A DNA stretch of 64,000 bases from Lytechinus variegatus (lineage: Eukaryota; Echinodermata; Echinoidea; Temnopleuroida; Toxopneustidae): NCBI RefSeq assembly GCF_018143015.1, contig NC_054751.1:28130783-28194782 (forward strand). Direction: 5' to 3'. The position numbers and the translations under genes were made by a program. Below the pieces are notes generated by a model that made no database searches, had not been told where the DNA came from, and worked only from the letters and a program-made list of their open reading frames with translations. Below are positions 1 through 10,227 of the stretch, piece by piece (within the stretch, counting starts at the first letter, position 1; each line of letters starts with the position of its first letter).

Positions 1-650
1 TGTATATGGGGCGTCACAAGTTACTCATTTTGGCGCCTTAACTTCAATTATAATCGCAATACACACATATCTTATGGGATTTTATTCACGATAAAAAACT
101 TCCGTCTACTAGTAGTATACCATCATGACCACGGACGCCGTGATTTGATCTGGTTATGTGACCCTTTTAACATGCAAGTTATACATTCCACAATGGTGAA
201 ATTAACATTATAAACGTTCTTGTTCGCTCATTCTCTTGTTCTTTCATCTTAAAATATTGATTTGAAATGAAGTGAATTAAATCTCAATGTCAAATATATA
301 TATATTCTTAAAACAGTACATTAAATTTGAAGAAAAAAATGGTACTTGGAACTAACATAATAGCCAAATGCTGATCGAGGTTAACCCCAAATAATGTCAT
401 TTAAAGATTAAACTGTAATTTAGTGCACTAAATCACAACCTTTATACATCAAAGTCAGTATCAATTATACTTATCGCTGATTCATATTGCCCTGTGTAAT
501 GATTTCATTTAGTTTATGATTCAATATTTATTCATGTACACCTATGTATTTATAAATTGTATTAATTGTATTTATCATAACATTTATTAATTCGAATTAA
601 TTTCGCTTTGTGTTTGGCATGTTGGGAATGGCGGTATTCACTTCTCGGCT
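1..650. other. No gene seen; AT-rich flank
   Basis: AT-rich sequence with no convincing reading frame, splice-linked coding block or RNA gene. A short (TA)n run lies near 296-304. It flanks the MITE/LINE insertion that begins around 651. Confidence 0.5.
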
Positions 651-708
651 CCGCCACAACCAACACTAATACTACAATCCTGCCACGGAAACCGACTCCA
701 AACCTATA
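651..708. mobile_element. Left half of a small palindromic MITE split by the LINE
   Basis: The segment carries GGAAACCGACTCCAAACC, which resembles the left arm of the intact copy at 28329-28422. The matching right half appears beyond the LINE at 5080-5148. This implies the LINE landed inside an older copy. The alignment is by eye and imperfect. Confidence 0.5.
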
Positions 709-3700
709 GATTTTTTTTTTTTGTTTTAAATCATATTTATTTCTTCCTCATATCACATGTAAAAAAAAAAAATATATATATATATAACATGACATTAAAA
801 CTTAATTGTTTCAAGTTAACACATTAACATTTCAACATGGTGAGAAAAGGAATATATATAAATTTCAAATGGATACTTAAAATTAATCTGCTCAAATTTT
901 TTTAACAACTTATAATCACGAAGGGATAAATACAGAACAGAATCCGGGTACAATAGCAAAAATCTAAATTACGGAAATAAACTTATAATCTGTATATAAA
1001 ACTCAAAATTCTCCATACTCTTCAATCAAACTGATTAATGAGGAAGTTATATTAATAAAAAAACATACACACAACTTAAAACCAGACCCTTAGCTACACT
1101 TAACCCCCCTACCCCCATAAACTACAAATAAAGAATAATAATAATGGTAATAAAAAAAAAAAAAAAAAAAAAACCTAAGTGGTGGAAGACTGTGAGGCTG
1201 ATTCGTCAAAGTGCTCCCATTTTCTTAAATGAAATGCCAAGGTTCCCCTTTCCGTTGCAAGCCGTTTCTCTTCTTTTCTATTTTCAATTAATTTATCTCT
1301 AATTTCCTTTACATTTGGAGGTAACCCCTTTTCCCTACCATGGAAGATCATGAATTTTATCAAAATCATAATGTGGTTTAATAATTGTTCTGTTTTTACA
1401 TTAGTCCCATTTATTCCAATATGAATTTGTTTCCAAGATATTCTCCTAAGAAACGGTAAGTTTAATTTATCAGCACATTTCTCCCACAGTCTTTTAATTA
1501 TATTACATTCAAAAAATACATGTTGGTATGTTTCTTCTGAAGTATTACAATATGAACACAACCCATTTATCCGAAGTTTGAATCTGTGTAGATGATGGTT
1601 CGTATAGACTATTCTATACAATAATTTAAACTGAAACTCTCTCAATTTGCAAACTAATGTGCACAACCTTGGTCGAACAAAAATCTTTTCCACTTCCTTA
1701 ACTGTTATATTATAAACTTCCATTAAGTTATAAAAAGCAGAGCTAATTTCTACATTATTGCTAATTTGACTTCTATAAACCATTTTTGCATTTATTTCTT
1801 CAAATTTATAAACTTTCTTTGTAAATACTATTTCTAGGCTGAGGCCACAGTGGATAGACTTCCTTTCCGGCTGAACGTTTCTTTTCCATTCATGAGGAAT
1901 TATTGAATATATTTTTCCAATTTTTGTAATTTCTTCTTTACTTAAACCCTTTAAAATAAAATAAGCATCCTTTTTCAATAACCCTTTTTCATCACAAATA
2001 TGGTGAAGTCGATATATATTTTTCAAAAACAAATTTTCATCAAATAATGTTTTGCCATCCAGCTGAATATATTTATTGTTGTACAAAATTTCATTTCCCT
2101 TGTAATTCTCTTCTGCTTTAACATAATTTTTCATATCCGTCCATGTTTCTATTAAACTTCGATAGAAGGTAGGTAGCTTAATATTCACACTCTTGTCCCA
2201 ATAGTTACAATAAAAAATCAAATTACCTCCCATTGGTCTCATCAAATATTTGAAGTATTTTTTCCAATTAATACCTTGTTTTCCTGTAACAAGCCTTTTT
2301 ATCCACATTATTCTCTGTGCTTTCACAAACAGTCTGAAATTCATCATTTTGAGCCCCCCTTGCGAATAGTCTAAAGTTATTATGGTATTTTTTATTTTGT
2401 TTCTACCTTTCCATAAAAAATCAAAACTTATTTCTTCAATCTCACTATGTACCCACTCTGGAACTGGCATCAATGATGATAAATATATCAATTTGGAATA
2501 GCCATATACTTTCATTAATTGAATTTTTCCCATTAATGTTAAATCGCGTTGCTTCCACCAATTAAATAATTTTTTAATTTTACTTAGTATTTCTTTGTAG
2601 TTCATTTTTTCCTTGATATCTTCGTGTATCGAAAAATAAATTCCTAATATCTTAACGATATCGACTTGCTTCCCAAAAGGAAAGTTATGAGTGGAAAACT
2701 GTGGGCCTAAAAGTAATATAAACGTCTTGTCGTTGTTTATCTTTAATCCTGATATTTTATAGAATGCTTCAAAAATGCGTTCAGTCTCCTTAAATGAAGG
2801 TAAGTCTTTAATAAAAAGCGTTATATCATCTGCGTACAAAACTTGTTTTAATTTTGTATTTCCAAAACGGATCCCTTTTACCTGATGATTATTCCTAATC
2901 ATGTGAGCTAAAATTTCAATACACAAAACAAACAGATATGGAGAAAGAGGATCTCCCTGCCTTACTCCTCTTCCAACCTTAAAGTAACCTGTCGATGCGC
3001 ATCCATTTATAACACAACTTTCAGTATTAGTATAAAAAATATTTACCCATTTGCGAAACCTTGGTCCAAAATTAAATGATTTTAGTACCTTATGTAAAAA
3101 TAAATGTGACACAGAATCAAACGCTTTTTCGAAGTCAATGGCTACCAAAAAAGCCCTTTCTCTATAGAAAGAAGTATGAAAGATCATATCATCTATTATT
3201 CGGATTGCTTCTCCAATATTTCTTTCCCCAACGTAGCCCAGCTGATCAAAACCTACAATTTCCGGTAAAACTTCTTGTATTCTCTTTGAAAGTACCTTAG
3301 ATAAAATTTTGTAATCTACGTTTAGTAACGAAATCGGTCTGTAGTTTTTAATAAATTCTGGATCTTTGCCGTCTTTGTGTATCAAGGTAATAACTGCTTG
3401 TCTTTGAGAGGCTGATAATTCTCCCAATCGCAGAGCCTCATTAAAAGATGCAAGTATTAAATCTCCAATTACTGACCAAAATTTCTGATAAAATTCTACA
3501 CTTAAACCATCATTTCCTGGAGATTTGTTGAGTGTCATACCTTTCAATATCTCTACACATTCTCTTTCAACGATTGTTCCTTCACATAAATTTTGTGATG
3601 TATCATTTAATTTTGGTAGGTTACCAGGAAAGAAATTTAAAATGTTGTCTTCTATAATATCTGTTTCCTTATATAGTTGCCTGTAGAATGATTTTATTCC

Positions 3701-5079
3701 TTCAATAATTTCCTTTTCGTTAGTAGTGATATTTCCATCTATAATTAATTTTTGTATTATACTGTTTTTCCTATTTGATTGTATTAACTGTTTAAAAAAT
3801 GCTGTATTCTTTTCTCCACTTTCATACCATGAGGACCTTGAACGGACTTTCAAACCTTCATTAACATAATCGTAAAGTGAACTTAGTTGTTGCTTCTTAG
3901 TTCTTATATTTTCAAAAATGTCTTTCTGATGTCCACTATCAATCGACAATAGACTCTCTAAGTTCTTTATCTCTTCCTCCAGTTTTTCAATTTTTTCTTT
4001 TCTTTCCTTCGCCCTTTCTCTTGATATTTTAATAGTAAATTTCCTTATTTCCATTTTCATAAAATCCCACAATACTCTTTTATCTTTAATTTCCACTGAC
4101 AATTTCTTCTTTAAAGACTTAATTTTTTCTCTCATTTTCTGAACATAATCATTATCGTTTAAAAGACTATTATTGAATTTCCAATAGGATCTTTTGTTAT
4201 TTTTTGACTGTGATCTTTTATGGAAAACTAGATTAACTGCAGCATGGTCTGGAGCTATAGAGGGAACGATATCACAGTTGGATGTTATCCGTTCCAAGTT
4301 CTCTGATATAATCCAATAATCTAAGCGACTCTGCATGAATGGATTTAGCTGTTTATACGTATATTGTTTTTTGTCTTTATTTTTGTTTCTCCATATATCA
4401 ATTAATAAAAAAATATCCATAAACTCTTGTAATTTTTTACTGAATTTTGAATCTTTTTTTGATACATGTCCAAAATAATCTAAATTGGTGTCTCTAATAA
4501 CATTAAAGTCACCACCAAGTACTACTGAACTTCCCTCTAAATTATTCCTTAATAATAATTGACCTAAATCACTTAAAAATTGTATTTGGTCATTTTCGTT
4601 ATTTCCCGTGGGAAAATATACACTTCCAAATAGCAACTTCTGTCCTTGTATCTTGCATTTAATTAAAACATATCTACCATTTTCATCTACCCAGGTATTG
4701 CCAATTTCAATGTCTATCTTACTGTCTATTAACACAAGAACTCCTCTTCCATGGTGCGTACCATGACTAAAGATACATTTCCCACCCCACTCTGATTGCC
4801 ATTTATCCTCAATATCTGGCGAACTATATGTTTCTTGTAAGCATGCTATGTCAACGGATTTCGTCTTACACCAACTAAAGATTTTTCCTCGTTTTGTTTT
4901 GTCTCGTATTCCTTTTACATTAAGTGTGAGGAAATGGCATGAAAATACATTTAATACATTATTCACCATCCTAAAATAAATCAACCTCACAGCCTTTCAA
5001 CCGAGGGGGGAAAATAAAAGAAAAAAATAAATATATATAAAAATTAATAATAAAAAAAAAAAAAAAAAAAAAAAAAAAA
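709..5079 (-). mobile_element. L1/Tx1-type non-LTR retrotransposon (LINE), 5'-truncated
   Basis: On the minus strand the element has about 90 bp of leader, a full ORF2 (1175-4990), a roughly 450-bp 3' untranslated region and a terminal A tract, seen as a T run at about 711-722 of the plus strand. No ORF1 is present: the sequence upstream of ORF2 stops at a 27-base homopolymer (5052-5079) and then becomes MITE sequence. This is the usual picture of incomplete reverse transcription. A second A/T homopolymer sits just after the ORF2 stop. No clean target-site duplication could be recognised, partly because both edges are homopolymers. The intact ORF suggests a fairly recent insertion, but without ORF1 the copy is unlikely to be autonomous. 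Confidence 0.85.
1175..4990 (-). CDS. LINE ORF2: endonuclease - reverse transcriptase (1271 aa)
   Basis: This is the replication protein of an L1/Tx1-clade LINE, which nicks the target DNA and reverse-transcribes the element RNA from that nick. An APE-type endonuclease occupies about residues 18-255, with LNVKGIRD, CLQETY (catalytic Glu), GGDFNVI near 160, SRLDYW and APDHAAV. A lysine/glutamate-rich linker follows. Reverse transcriptase spans about 480-780, with KSPGNDGLSVEFY, NYRPISLLNVDYKILSK, VAIDFEKAFDS, GVRQGDPLSPYLF and the catalytic YADD near 718, then SGLKINNDKT. Near 1143-1160 a C-x2-C...H-x4-C cluster (CSYCNTSEETYQHVFFEC) matches the C-terminal zinc-knuckle region of this clade. The length is normal for ORF2 and no internal stop is present. 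A second Met at codon 8 could be the real start. L1/Tx1 assignment is by motif pattern, not by phylogeny. Confidence 0.93.
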   Translation of the reverse strand: MRLIYFRMVNNVLNVFSCHFLTLNVKGIRDKTKRGKIFSWCKTKSVDIACLQETYSSPDIEDKWQSEWGGKCIFSHGTHHGRGVLVLIDSKIDIEIGNTWVDENGRYVLIKCKIQGQKLLFGSVYFPTGNNENDQIQFLSDLGQLLLRNNLEGSSVVLGGDFNVIRDTNLDYFGHVSKKDSKFSKKLQEFMDIFLLIDIWRNKNKDKKQYTYKQLNPFMQSRLDYWIISENLERITSNCDIVPSIAPDHAAVNLVFHKRSQSKNNKRSYWKFNNSLLNDNDYVQKMREKIKSLKKKLSVEIKDKRVLWDFMKMEIRKFTIKISRERAKERKEKIEKLEEEIKNLESLLSIDSGHQKDIFENIRTKKQQLSSLYDYVNEGLKVRSRSSWYESGEKNTAFFKQLIQSNRKNSIIQKLIIDGNITTNEKEIIEGIKSFYRQLYKETDIIEDNILNFFPGNLPKLNDTSQNLCEGTIVERECVEILKGMTLNKSPGNDGLSVEFYQKFWSVIGDLILASFNEALRLGELSASQRQAVITLIHKDGKDPEFIKNYRPISLLNVDYKILSKVLSKRIQEVLPEIVGFDQLGYVGERNIGEAIRIIDDMIFHTSFYRERAFLVAIDFEKAFDSVSHLFLHKVLKSFNFGPRFRKWVNIFYTNTESCVINGCASTGYFKVGRGVRQGDPLSPYLFVLCIEILAHMIRNNHQVKGIRFGNTKLKQVLYADDITLFIKDLPSFKETERIFEAFYKISGLKINNDKTFILLLGPQFSTHNFPFGKQVDIVKILGIYFSIHEDIKEKMNYKEILSKIKKLFNWWKQRDLTLMGKIQLMKVYGYSKLIYLSSLMPVPEWVHSEIEEISFDFLWKGRNKIKNTIITLDYSQGGLKMMNFRLFVKAQRIMWIKRLVTGKQGINWKKYFKYLMRPMGGNLIFYCNYWDKSVNIKLPTFYRSLIETWTDMKNYVKAEENYKGNEILYNNKYIQLDGKTLFDENLFLKNIYRLHHICDEKGLLKKDAYFILKGLSKEEITKIGKIYSIIPHEWKRNVQPERKSIHCGLSLEIVFTKKVYKFEEINAKMVYRSQISNNVEISSAFYNLMEVYNITVKEVEKIFVRPRLCTLVCKLREFQFKLLYRIVYTNHHLHRFKLRINGLCSYCNTSEETYQHVFFECNIIKRLWEKCADKLNLPFLRRISWKQIHIGINGTNVKTEQLLNHIMILIKFMIFHGREKGLPPNVKEIRDKLIENRKEEKRLATERGTLAFHLRKWEHFDESASQSSTT

Positions 5080-5148
5080 CTGATATTCGATATAACGTAA
5101 TAGCTATCGGTTTGGAACCGATATCGTTGGTGTGTCTTAACATTACAC
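5080..5148. mobile_element. Right half of the palindromic MITE split by the LINE
   Basis: ATAACGTAATAGCTATCGG and the following GGTTTGGAACCGATATCG match the middle and right arm of the copy at 28329-28422 (AATGACGTAATAGCTTTGATCGG in two pieces, then GGTTTGGAATAGG). Confidence 0.5.
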
Positions 5149-5787
5149 TGTAGGTAGACGAATGATTGAGCATTCACCAAGGTGTCTGGATGGGGGTAGA
5201 GTTAGTGATAACATTGCACTTTGGGGAATATCAAAGTATATTGCCTTTTCGATGCTCGTGAAAATGAGGAATCGAGGCAGCAAGGTATTATTGAAGTGCG
5301 AGATTGTTACCGGGTATATAAAGTCAGAAGTGATTTTATTTTTTATTGTAACGATCTGGATACATGAAAACTAGAGAAGACCTACCCCTCCTAAATAAGA
5401 TGGAGTATATTCTAAAGAGAGAATGGGGCTAGGGGAGGGGAGGGGGCGAAACGTGATTGTGAAGTCAATTTTATCGTATCATGATAAGGCTAAGCGGAAC
5501 TACCACACCAAAAGCGTCATGACAAGTGCGGCACCAGAGTCTGGGAGGGGGGGGGGAGGTGTTGGCAAGAAGACCTATGTTTTATTAAAAGAATTAAAGA
5601 GGGTAATGTACAGTTACATGATCCCCATCCATCTACCTTATTCCATTCTCTCTTCCCTTTTCATCCTCAGTTCTTCCTCCTTCTTTCCTCCTCTGAGATC
5701 GTTGTTCTTTTTTGGTTCACTACTTAAAGATAAAAAGATCATGGGAGGGCGAACGCCCCTGCCCTACCTCCTTTTGTATTTGGTCCA
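5149..5787. other. No gene seen
   Basis: Two unrelated reading frames of 70 and 133 codons lie here (5162-5374, 5423-5824). They have low complexity (G runs, CTTCC-rich) and no recognisable domain, so I treat the stretch as non-coding. Confidence 0.4.
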
Positions 5788-6010
5788 CACTCTAAAAACA
5801 AATCAGTCAAAAATGACAGGTTAATAGGGTCAGCTGGGTTCAACTGCTATTCTAGTCATATTTGACTATTTTCTAGTCATATTTTACTAGAACAGAGGTA
5901 TTTCTGACTAGAATATAATATGTCAGAAATATGAATATCAGTGATTGCCATATCAGTTGCTCCCAGCTGACTACTGGTCTGGTCAATTTGACTGATTTGT
6001 TTTAAGAGTG
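5788..6010. mobile_element. 223-bp MITE, CACTCTtAAAA termini
   Basis: The left end CACTCTAAAAACAAATCAG is the reverse complement of the right end CTGATTTGTTTTAAGAGTG, and the match continues as GTCAAAA/TTTGAC. The inner part is also roughly palindromic, with TAGTCATATTTGAC repeated in both directions. It has no coding capacity. The terminal CACTsT is shared with the element at 24985-25235. Confidence 0.75.
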
Positions 6011-6140
6011 CATGTTTGTCGTGACTGATTTGATAATGTGATCATATTACCCCCCTCCCTCGAAGGAAAACCTTGTTCGAGAATATACCTGACATTTTCA
6101 TAAGATGCGCAAGCACTCGTGATTTAATGGTTAAGAATGT

Positions 6141-6729
6141 AAAGGGGAATGAAACCTTTGGAACAAACAGTCTTGTGTAGAAACAGAAAAATCAAAGAAT
6201 AAGAATAAAGAAAGTTTGAGAAAAATCAGACAAATAATGAGAAAGTTACGAGCATTTGAATATTGCAATCAGTAATGCTATGGAGATCCTCCCATTGGCA
6301 ATGCGACAAGGATGTGTGATGTCACTGACGAACAACTTTCCCTTTAGTGGACTATAAAATACCCTCAAAATGTATCTTTTTACTTTTTCTAATGATGATA
6401 CAAACTCTTTATGCAAGATGTATCCTTAAAAAAATATGTATTACATGCCCTCATGTAGAAAGAACACATGATCTATGGAAAGATGTGATACAAGAGGCAA
6501 TTCAAGTGAAATATATACTAAAGTAATGGGGAGAGTTGTTCACAAGTGACATCACACATCTTTGTCGCATTGCCAATTTGCTATCTCCATAGCATTAGTG
6601 ATCGCAATATTCAAATGCTCATAACTTTCTCATTATTTGTCCGATTTTTTAAAAACTTTTGTTGATCTGTTTCTTTGATTTTTCTGTTTTCACACAAGCT
6701 ATCTTGTTCCAATGGTTTCATTCTCCTTT
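6141..6729. mobile_element. 589-bp foldback MITE with ~200-bp arms (copy 1)
   Basis: The left arm (AAAGGGGAATGAAACC, then AACAGAAAAATCAAAG, GACAAATAATGAGAAAG, AATGCGACAAGGATGTG) recurs in reverse complement as the right arm, ending GGTTTCATTCTCCTTT. The sequence AATGT flanks both ends directly (6136-6140 and 6730-6734) and looks like a target-site duplication. A second copy lies at 31484-32100 in the opposite orientation. There is no coding capacity. Confidence 0.85.
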
Positions 6730-6734
6730 AATGT

Positions 6735-7942
6735 CTGGAGCTCTCGAGAAAAAGCAAATGGAATGAGGTATCCCTCGTTTCCTATTGGAGGACGTACTCG
6801 ATCGGCTTTTATTTCACCAAGGTGTCATTTTGGAAGATAGTCGAATCATCATAAAACCAACACCTTTGGTGAGAAGGGACGAATAGCACATTAATACAGA
6901 AAGGTATTCACTGACAAGTCCTATGAACTGCTGGGAATCGACGCATCCCAATGGCTGAGAGCAAATTAGTCGGTGATAATCACTGAACATTAATCATTCG
7001 TGAAATGCATTCAATAATGGACTACTCTCAAGATAACTCGGTTACTTTTTTAAATGAACAATAAGATATTTCATACTTTTTCGGTCCTTCTAACTTGAAT
7101 TAATTTCTTGTTTCATGCATGGGACTATATGGATTGATATATTCGTTAAACTGTTTTACACCTTTTGTTCTCAAGAGCACGACTTCGATCACTTCAGTAT
7201 TTAAGTGTTTTCAGAAAAATCAATATCAGATGTTTTAAGTTTTATCTTTGTTATATTTTGTTTATTTTTCTTCAATATACGAGTATTATTCTCCTCTTAC
7301 AGGCATGACTGGTAATGGAATTAAAATGAGTTTCAGCCAAATCCCCGTTCGACTCTGTCTGTCTCTCTCTCTCTTTCTCATTCTTACTTTAATTCCTGAC
7401 AGTTTTTGTGTGTTTCTGTAACTATACCGCTCAGTGGATCTTAGTATACAGGCTGGGTACAATTGCCCACCCTTACAAAAAAGAAACATCAATAGAAAAC
7501 GTGATAATAGTTGTTGGATGGATGGAGGCTAAATTCCCTTGAGATCTGAATGATTTTGAGAGGCATCTTCTTCAGATCGATGTATGATATGACAATAGAA
7601 GCAGCTGTGTGTCGGATCGGGACTGGGAATTAACAAGTGCATTGAGTGACGAAGAATCGAATAACGCCATAGAAAACTTGGGTACGCCCATGCTTCACTG
7701 ATTCTGCGGCTGGAATATCTTTTTGGAAGCCGATCCTTAGTGGCTTCAAAAACCGTTCTTTAAAAGCTTGTGTGCAGACGATGTATCTGTCTTCAGTTTT
7801 GAATATAATGCCCGATATAATGATTATCATGTCTCTTCGTTTTATGTTTTCTTTGGCAGATGGTGTTTCGCCGACCGAGCATGAGGCGCGAATACTCCAG
7901 AATATCTTTTTGATCCGTTGTTGATGATGATGCGTTGAGAAG
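6735..7942. other. Upstream region of the dopamine receptor gene; no gene seen
   Basis: About 1.2 kb with no supported gene. It must contain the promoter and 5' untranslated sequence of the receptor unless those lie further upstream behind an intron. A short CT-rich tract (about 7350-7378) is the only low-complexity feature. An in-frame TGA at 7928-7930 closes the receptor reading frame upstream. Confidence 0.4.
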
Positions 7943-9568
7943 ATGGGAACTTTGGTGGGGACCGACTTTCTCACCGAGGCAACGGTCCACTCATCGCCGC
8001 AGTCCCCGCTGACAAGGGCCGAGCACACCGTGACGACTGGTTCGATGTCCTCTACGTGGAGCTCTCAAGGATCGCCCTGCCTAGGCTGCTCTAAGACCAC
8101 ACTCCTGCCAGATTCAGACGGTGATTCACTGGATGTTTTATCGACAGATGTTACTGTAATTTCATTTACTGAGGATGTGAATTTTTCGTTTCCTTATGGA
8201 ACATCAAACTACACCTCACCTGAGGTGTCCTCAGACTCTGGAGTCAATGACCTCACCCGTCAACTTCTTGTTGGCATACTATCCATATTCTTAGCACTGG
8301 TAATTACATTTGGAAATACGTTGGTTATATTGGCTGTATATCGTGAACATCACTTGAGAACTGTGACGAATCTTTTCATCGTGTCTCTTGCATGCGCAGA
8401 CTTTTTGATTGGGACCATCGTTTTGCCATTTTCGATTCACATGGAGATAACGCAGGGATACTGGCCCTATGGCGTAGTTTGGTGTGACCTCTGGCATGCA
8501 TTTGATATCTTGGGATGCACTGCTTCTATATTGAACCTATGTGTTATAGCATGTGATAGATATTGGGCGATTACTCATCCGTTCAGCTACCCGACGCGCA
8601 TGACGAAAAGGATGGCTCTTATTTTAATCAGCTTGGCTTGGGTGTGTTCCGCGCTCATCTCATTCCCGTGTATCTGGTGGTGGCACGCGGTAGAGCCCCC
8701 TCACCCACCACGAGGCTGCATATTTCCGTCAAATACTGTTTACCTTGTAGCATCATCTTGCGTATCGTTTTATGTCCCTTCTGTCATCATGTTGGGCATG
8801 TATCTCAAAATCTACCGCACAGCGGTTGGCCAAGTACGGATGTTACGCTCAGGGACGAAGCGCGTCAAGTCTGTAAATGGGGACGGTATGGCAATGCGCG
8901 TCCATAAGGGAGGATCCGTCAACGGAGATGCCATGGCGATGCGCGCCCAGAAGAGAGGATCCGTAAACGGAGATGAAATATCAATGCGCGTCCATAAGGG
9001 AGGAATTAGAACAATTGATGGCTCGTTACAAAAAAGACGAGCAAGTACAAGCCCAAATTCCTACTCGCCTCAAACTGTGCCGGGAACTGTCAACAGGCGG
9101 AATAGCCTGCCTGGAAGGAAATTGATGTCCAGGTTGTCTCGAGAACATAAAGCAGCCAGAACTCTTGGCATCGTCATGGGTGTTTTCATCATATGTTGGC
9201 TACCGTTCTTCATCGTCAATGTCACCGCACCTTTATGTCAGACATGTTATTTTCATCCAATCTTAATCGGTATTGTCACGTGGTTAGGATATGTGAACAG
9301 TGCGTTGAACCCAATTATATATGCTTTCGCAAGTCGCCGTTTTAAAAACGCATTTACGCGCATCCTTTGTATATATAAATGGAAGCGCAAACGTGAAATG
9401 CACGATTGGTCAAGTTCTCGGAGAAAAGGATCGATGACACCGAACAGTCCCACAGGGCTCATTGCTGACACCTCTATTACTCAGTACAGTGAAGAAAGGA
9501 ATTCTGTTGATACCACAAGCAGTGCTCATTCAAATTTTAGATACTCTTTACCAAATGGTTACTTCTGA
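7943..9568 (+). CDS. Aminergic GPCR, invertebrate D1-like dopamine receptor (DOP2/DAMB/INDR type), 541 aa, single exon
   Basis: A seven-helix rhodopsin-family receptor, expected at the plasma membrane and coupled to Gs and/or Gq. The N-terminus has glycosylation sites (N80, N89). TM1 is about 107-133 (GN125), and TM2 has D153. TM3 carries C181, amine-binding D188 and the DRY motif at 205-207. ECL2 has C259. TM5 has S271, S272 and S275, the catechol-hydroxyl serines. TM6 has CWLPFF (418-423) and TM7 has NPIIY (456-460), followed by a likely palmitoylated C476. All key dopamine-pocket residues are present. ISFPCIWWWHA after TM4 and GTKR...MRVHKGG in ICL3 resemble insect DOP2/DAMB (known IVWWRA and LRIHRGG blocks) more than vertebrate D1. 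ICL3 contains three tandem copies of a 15-residue block (310-354). Met1 is the first Met after an in-frame TGA at 7928. An octopamine or alpha1-like receptor is a less likely alternative. Confidence 0.93.
   Translation: MGTLVGTDFLTEATVHSSPQSPLTRAEHTVTTGSMSSTWSSQGSPCLGCSKTTLLPDSDGDSLDVLSTDVTVISFTEDVNFSFPYGTSNYTSPEVSSDSGVNDLTRQLLVGILSIFLALVITFGNTLVILAVYREHHLRTVTNLFIVSLACADFLIGTIVLPFSIHMEITQGYWPYGVVWCDLWHAFDILGCTASILNLCVIACDRYWAITHPFSYPTRMTKRMALILISLAWVCSALISFPCIWWWHAVEPPHPPRGCIFPSNTVYLVASSCVSFYVPSVIMLGMYLKIYRTAVGQVRMLRSGTKRVKSVNGDGMAMRVHKGGSVNGDAMAMRAQKRGSVNGDEISMRVHKGGIRTIDGSLQKRRASTSPNSYSPQTVPGTVNRRNSLPGRKLMSRLSREHKAARTLGIVMGVFIICWLPFFIVNVTAPLCQTCYFHPILIGIVTWLGYVNSALNPIIYAFASRRFKNAFTRILCIYKWKRKREMHDWSSSRRKGSMTPNSPTGLIADTSITQYSEERNSVDTTSSAHSNFRYSLPNGYF
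8870..9004 (+). repeat. 3 x 45-bp in-frame tandem repeat in receptor ICL3
   Basis: Three consecutive 45-bp units encode SVNGDGMAMRVHKGG, SVNGDAMAMRAQKRG and SVNGDEISMRVHKGG (residues 310-354). The third unit resembles the first at MRVHKGG, while the middle unit is the most diverged. The repeat keeps the frame and lengthens ICL3, the G-protein contact loop. Confidence 0.95.
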
Positions 9569-10227
9569 AAAACGCCATATTTTGGTGTTGATAAATATTT
9601 ATGATAATCGATGATGTTACTTTTGCACTTTTTGTACAATCATACTAATGAATATTGGAAATAACTTATTATGAAATCGTATTGATATTATTATGCAATG
9701 AAGTTTATAATATGAAGAAGGATAAAAACAAATCAAGACAGTTATCCGTTATTTTCATGATGGTACATTTGTATTTAACTACAGCAACTTTACTATATAG
9801 ACCTTTTCGAATTTCATCTAATTCATAAAATCTACCACTGAATACTATTTTTATCTATATCATTTTATGTCTCTAGTCAGTTTGATCGATTTTTAGTGCA
9901 TAAAAAATATGCCTTTATCAAATGCGTTCTTGCAAATTATGTATTTTATTTTTCACTCTAAGTCTAAATTGGAGTTATATTTCCATACTACGCATTTATC
10001 GTTGTAATATACTCAAATATCAAATCATTTCATATCTGTATTTAAATCTTTAAAAATCGACATATTGCCGACTTAAATATTTATTTTTCCATTTTTATTT
10101 GATCTTTGAGATAATCTTAATGTCAGTTACAAATTGTTTCTTTGGTACCTTATTTTGAAATGAAATTCATTGACCATTAACGTATGTATGAATATCATAT
10201 ATACATCGGCATTTAAAGAGAAATATT
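9569..10227. other. 3' flank of the receptor gene; no gene seen
   Basis: Very AT-rich sequence, probably containing the receptor's 3' untranslated region. I found no canonical AATAAA before 10255-10260 (in AGAAATAAATCG), which is inside the first unit of the next repeat. The polyadenylation site is therefore unresolved. Confidence 0.4.

Noticed and set aside
5423-5824. 133-codon frame
   Set aside because: Low-complexity Gly-rich and Ser/Phe-rich segments arise from G runs and pyrimidine tracts. It runs into a MITE.
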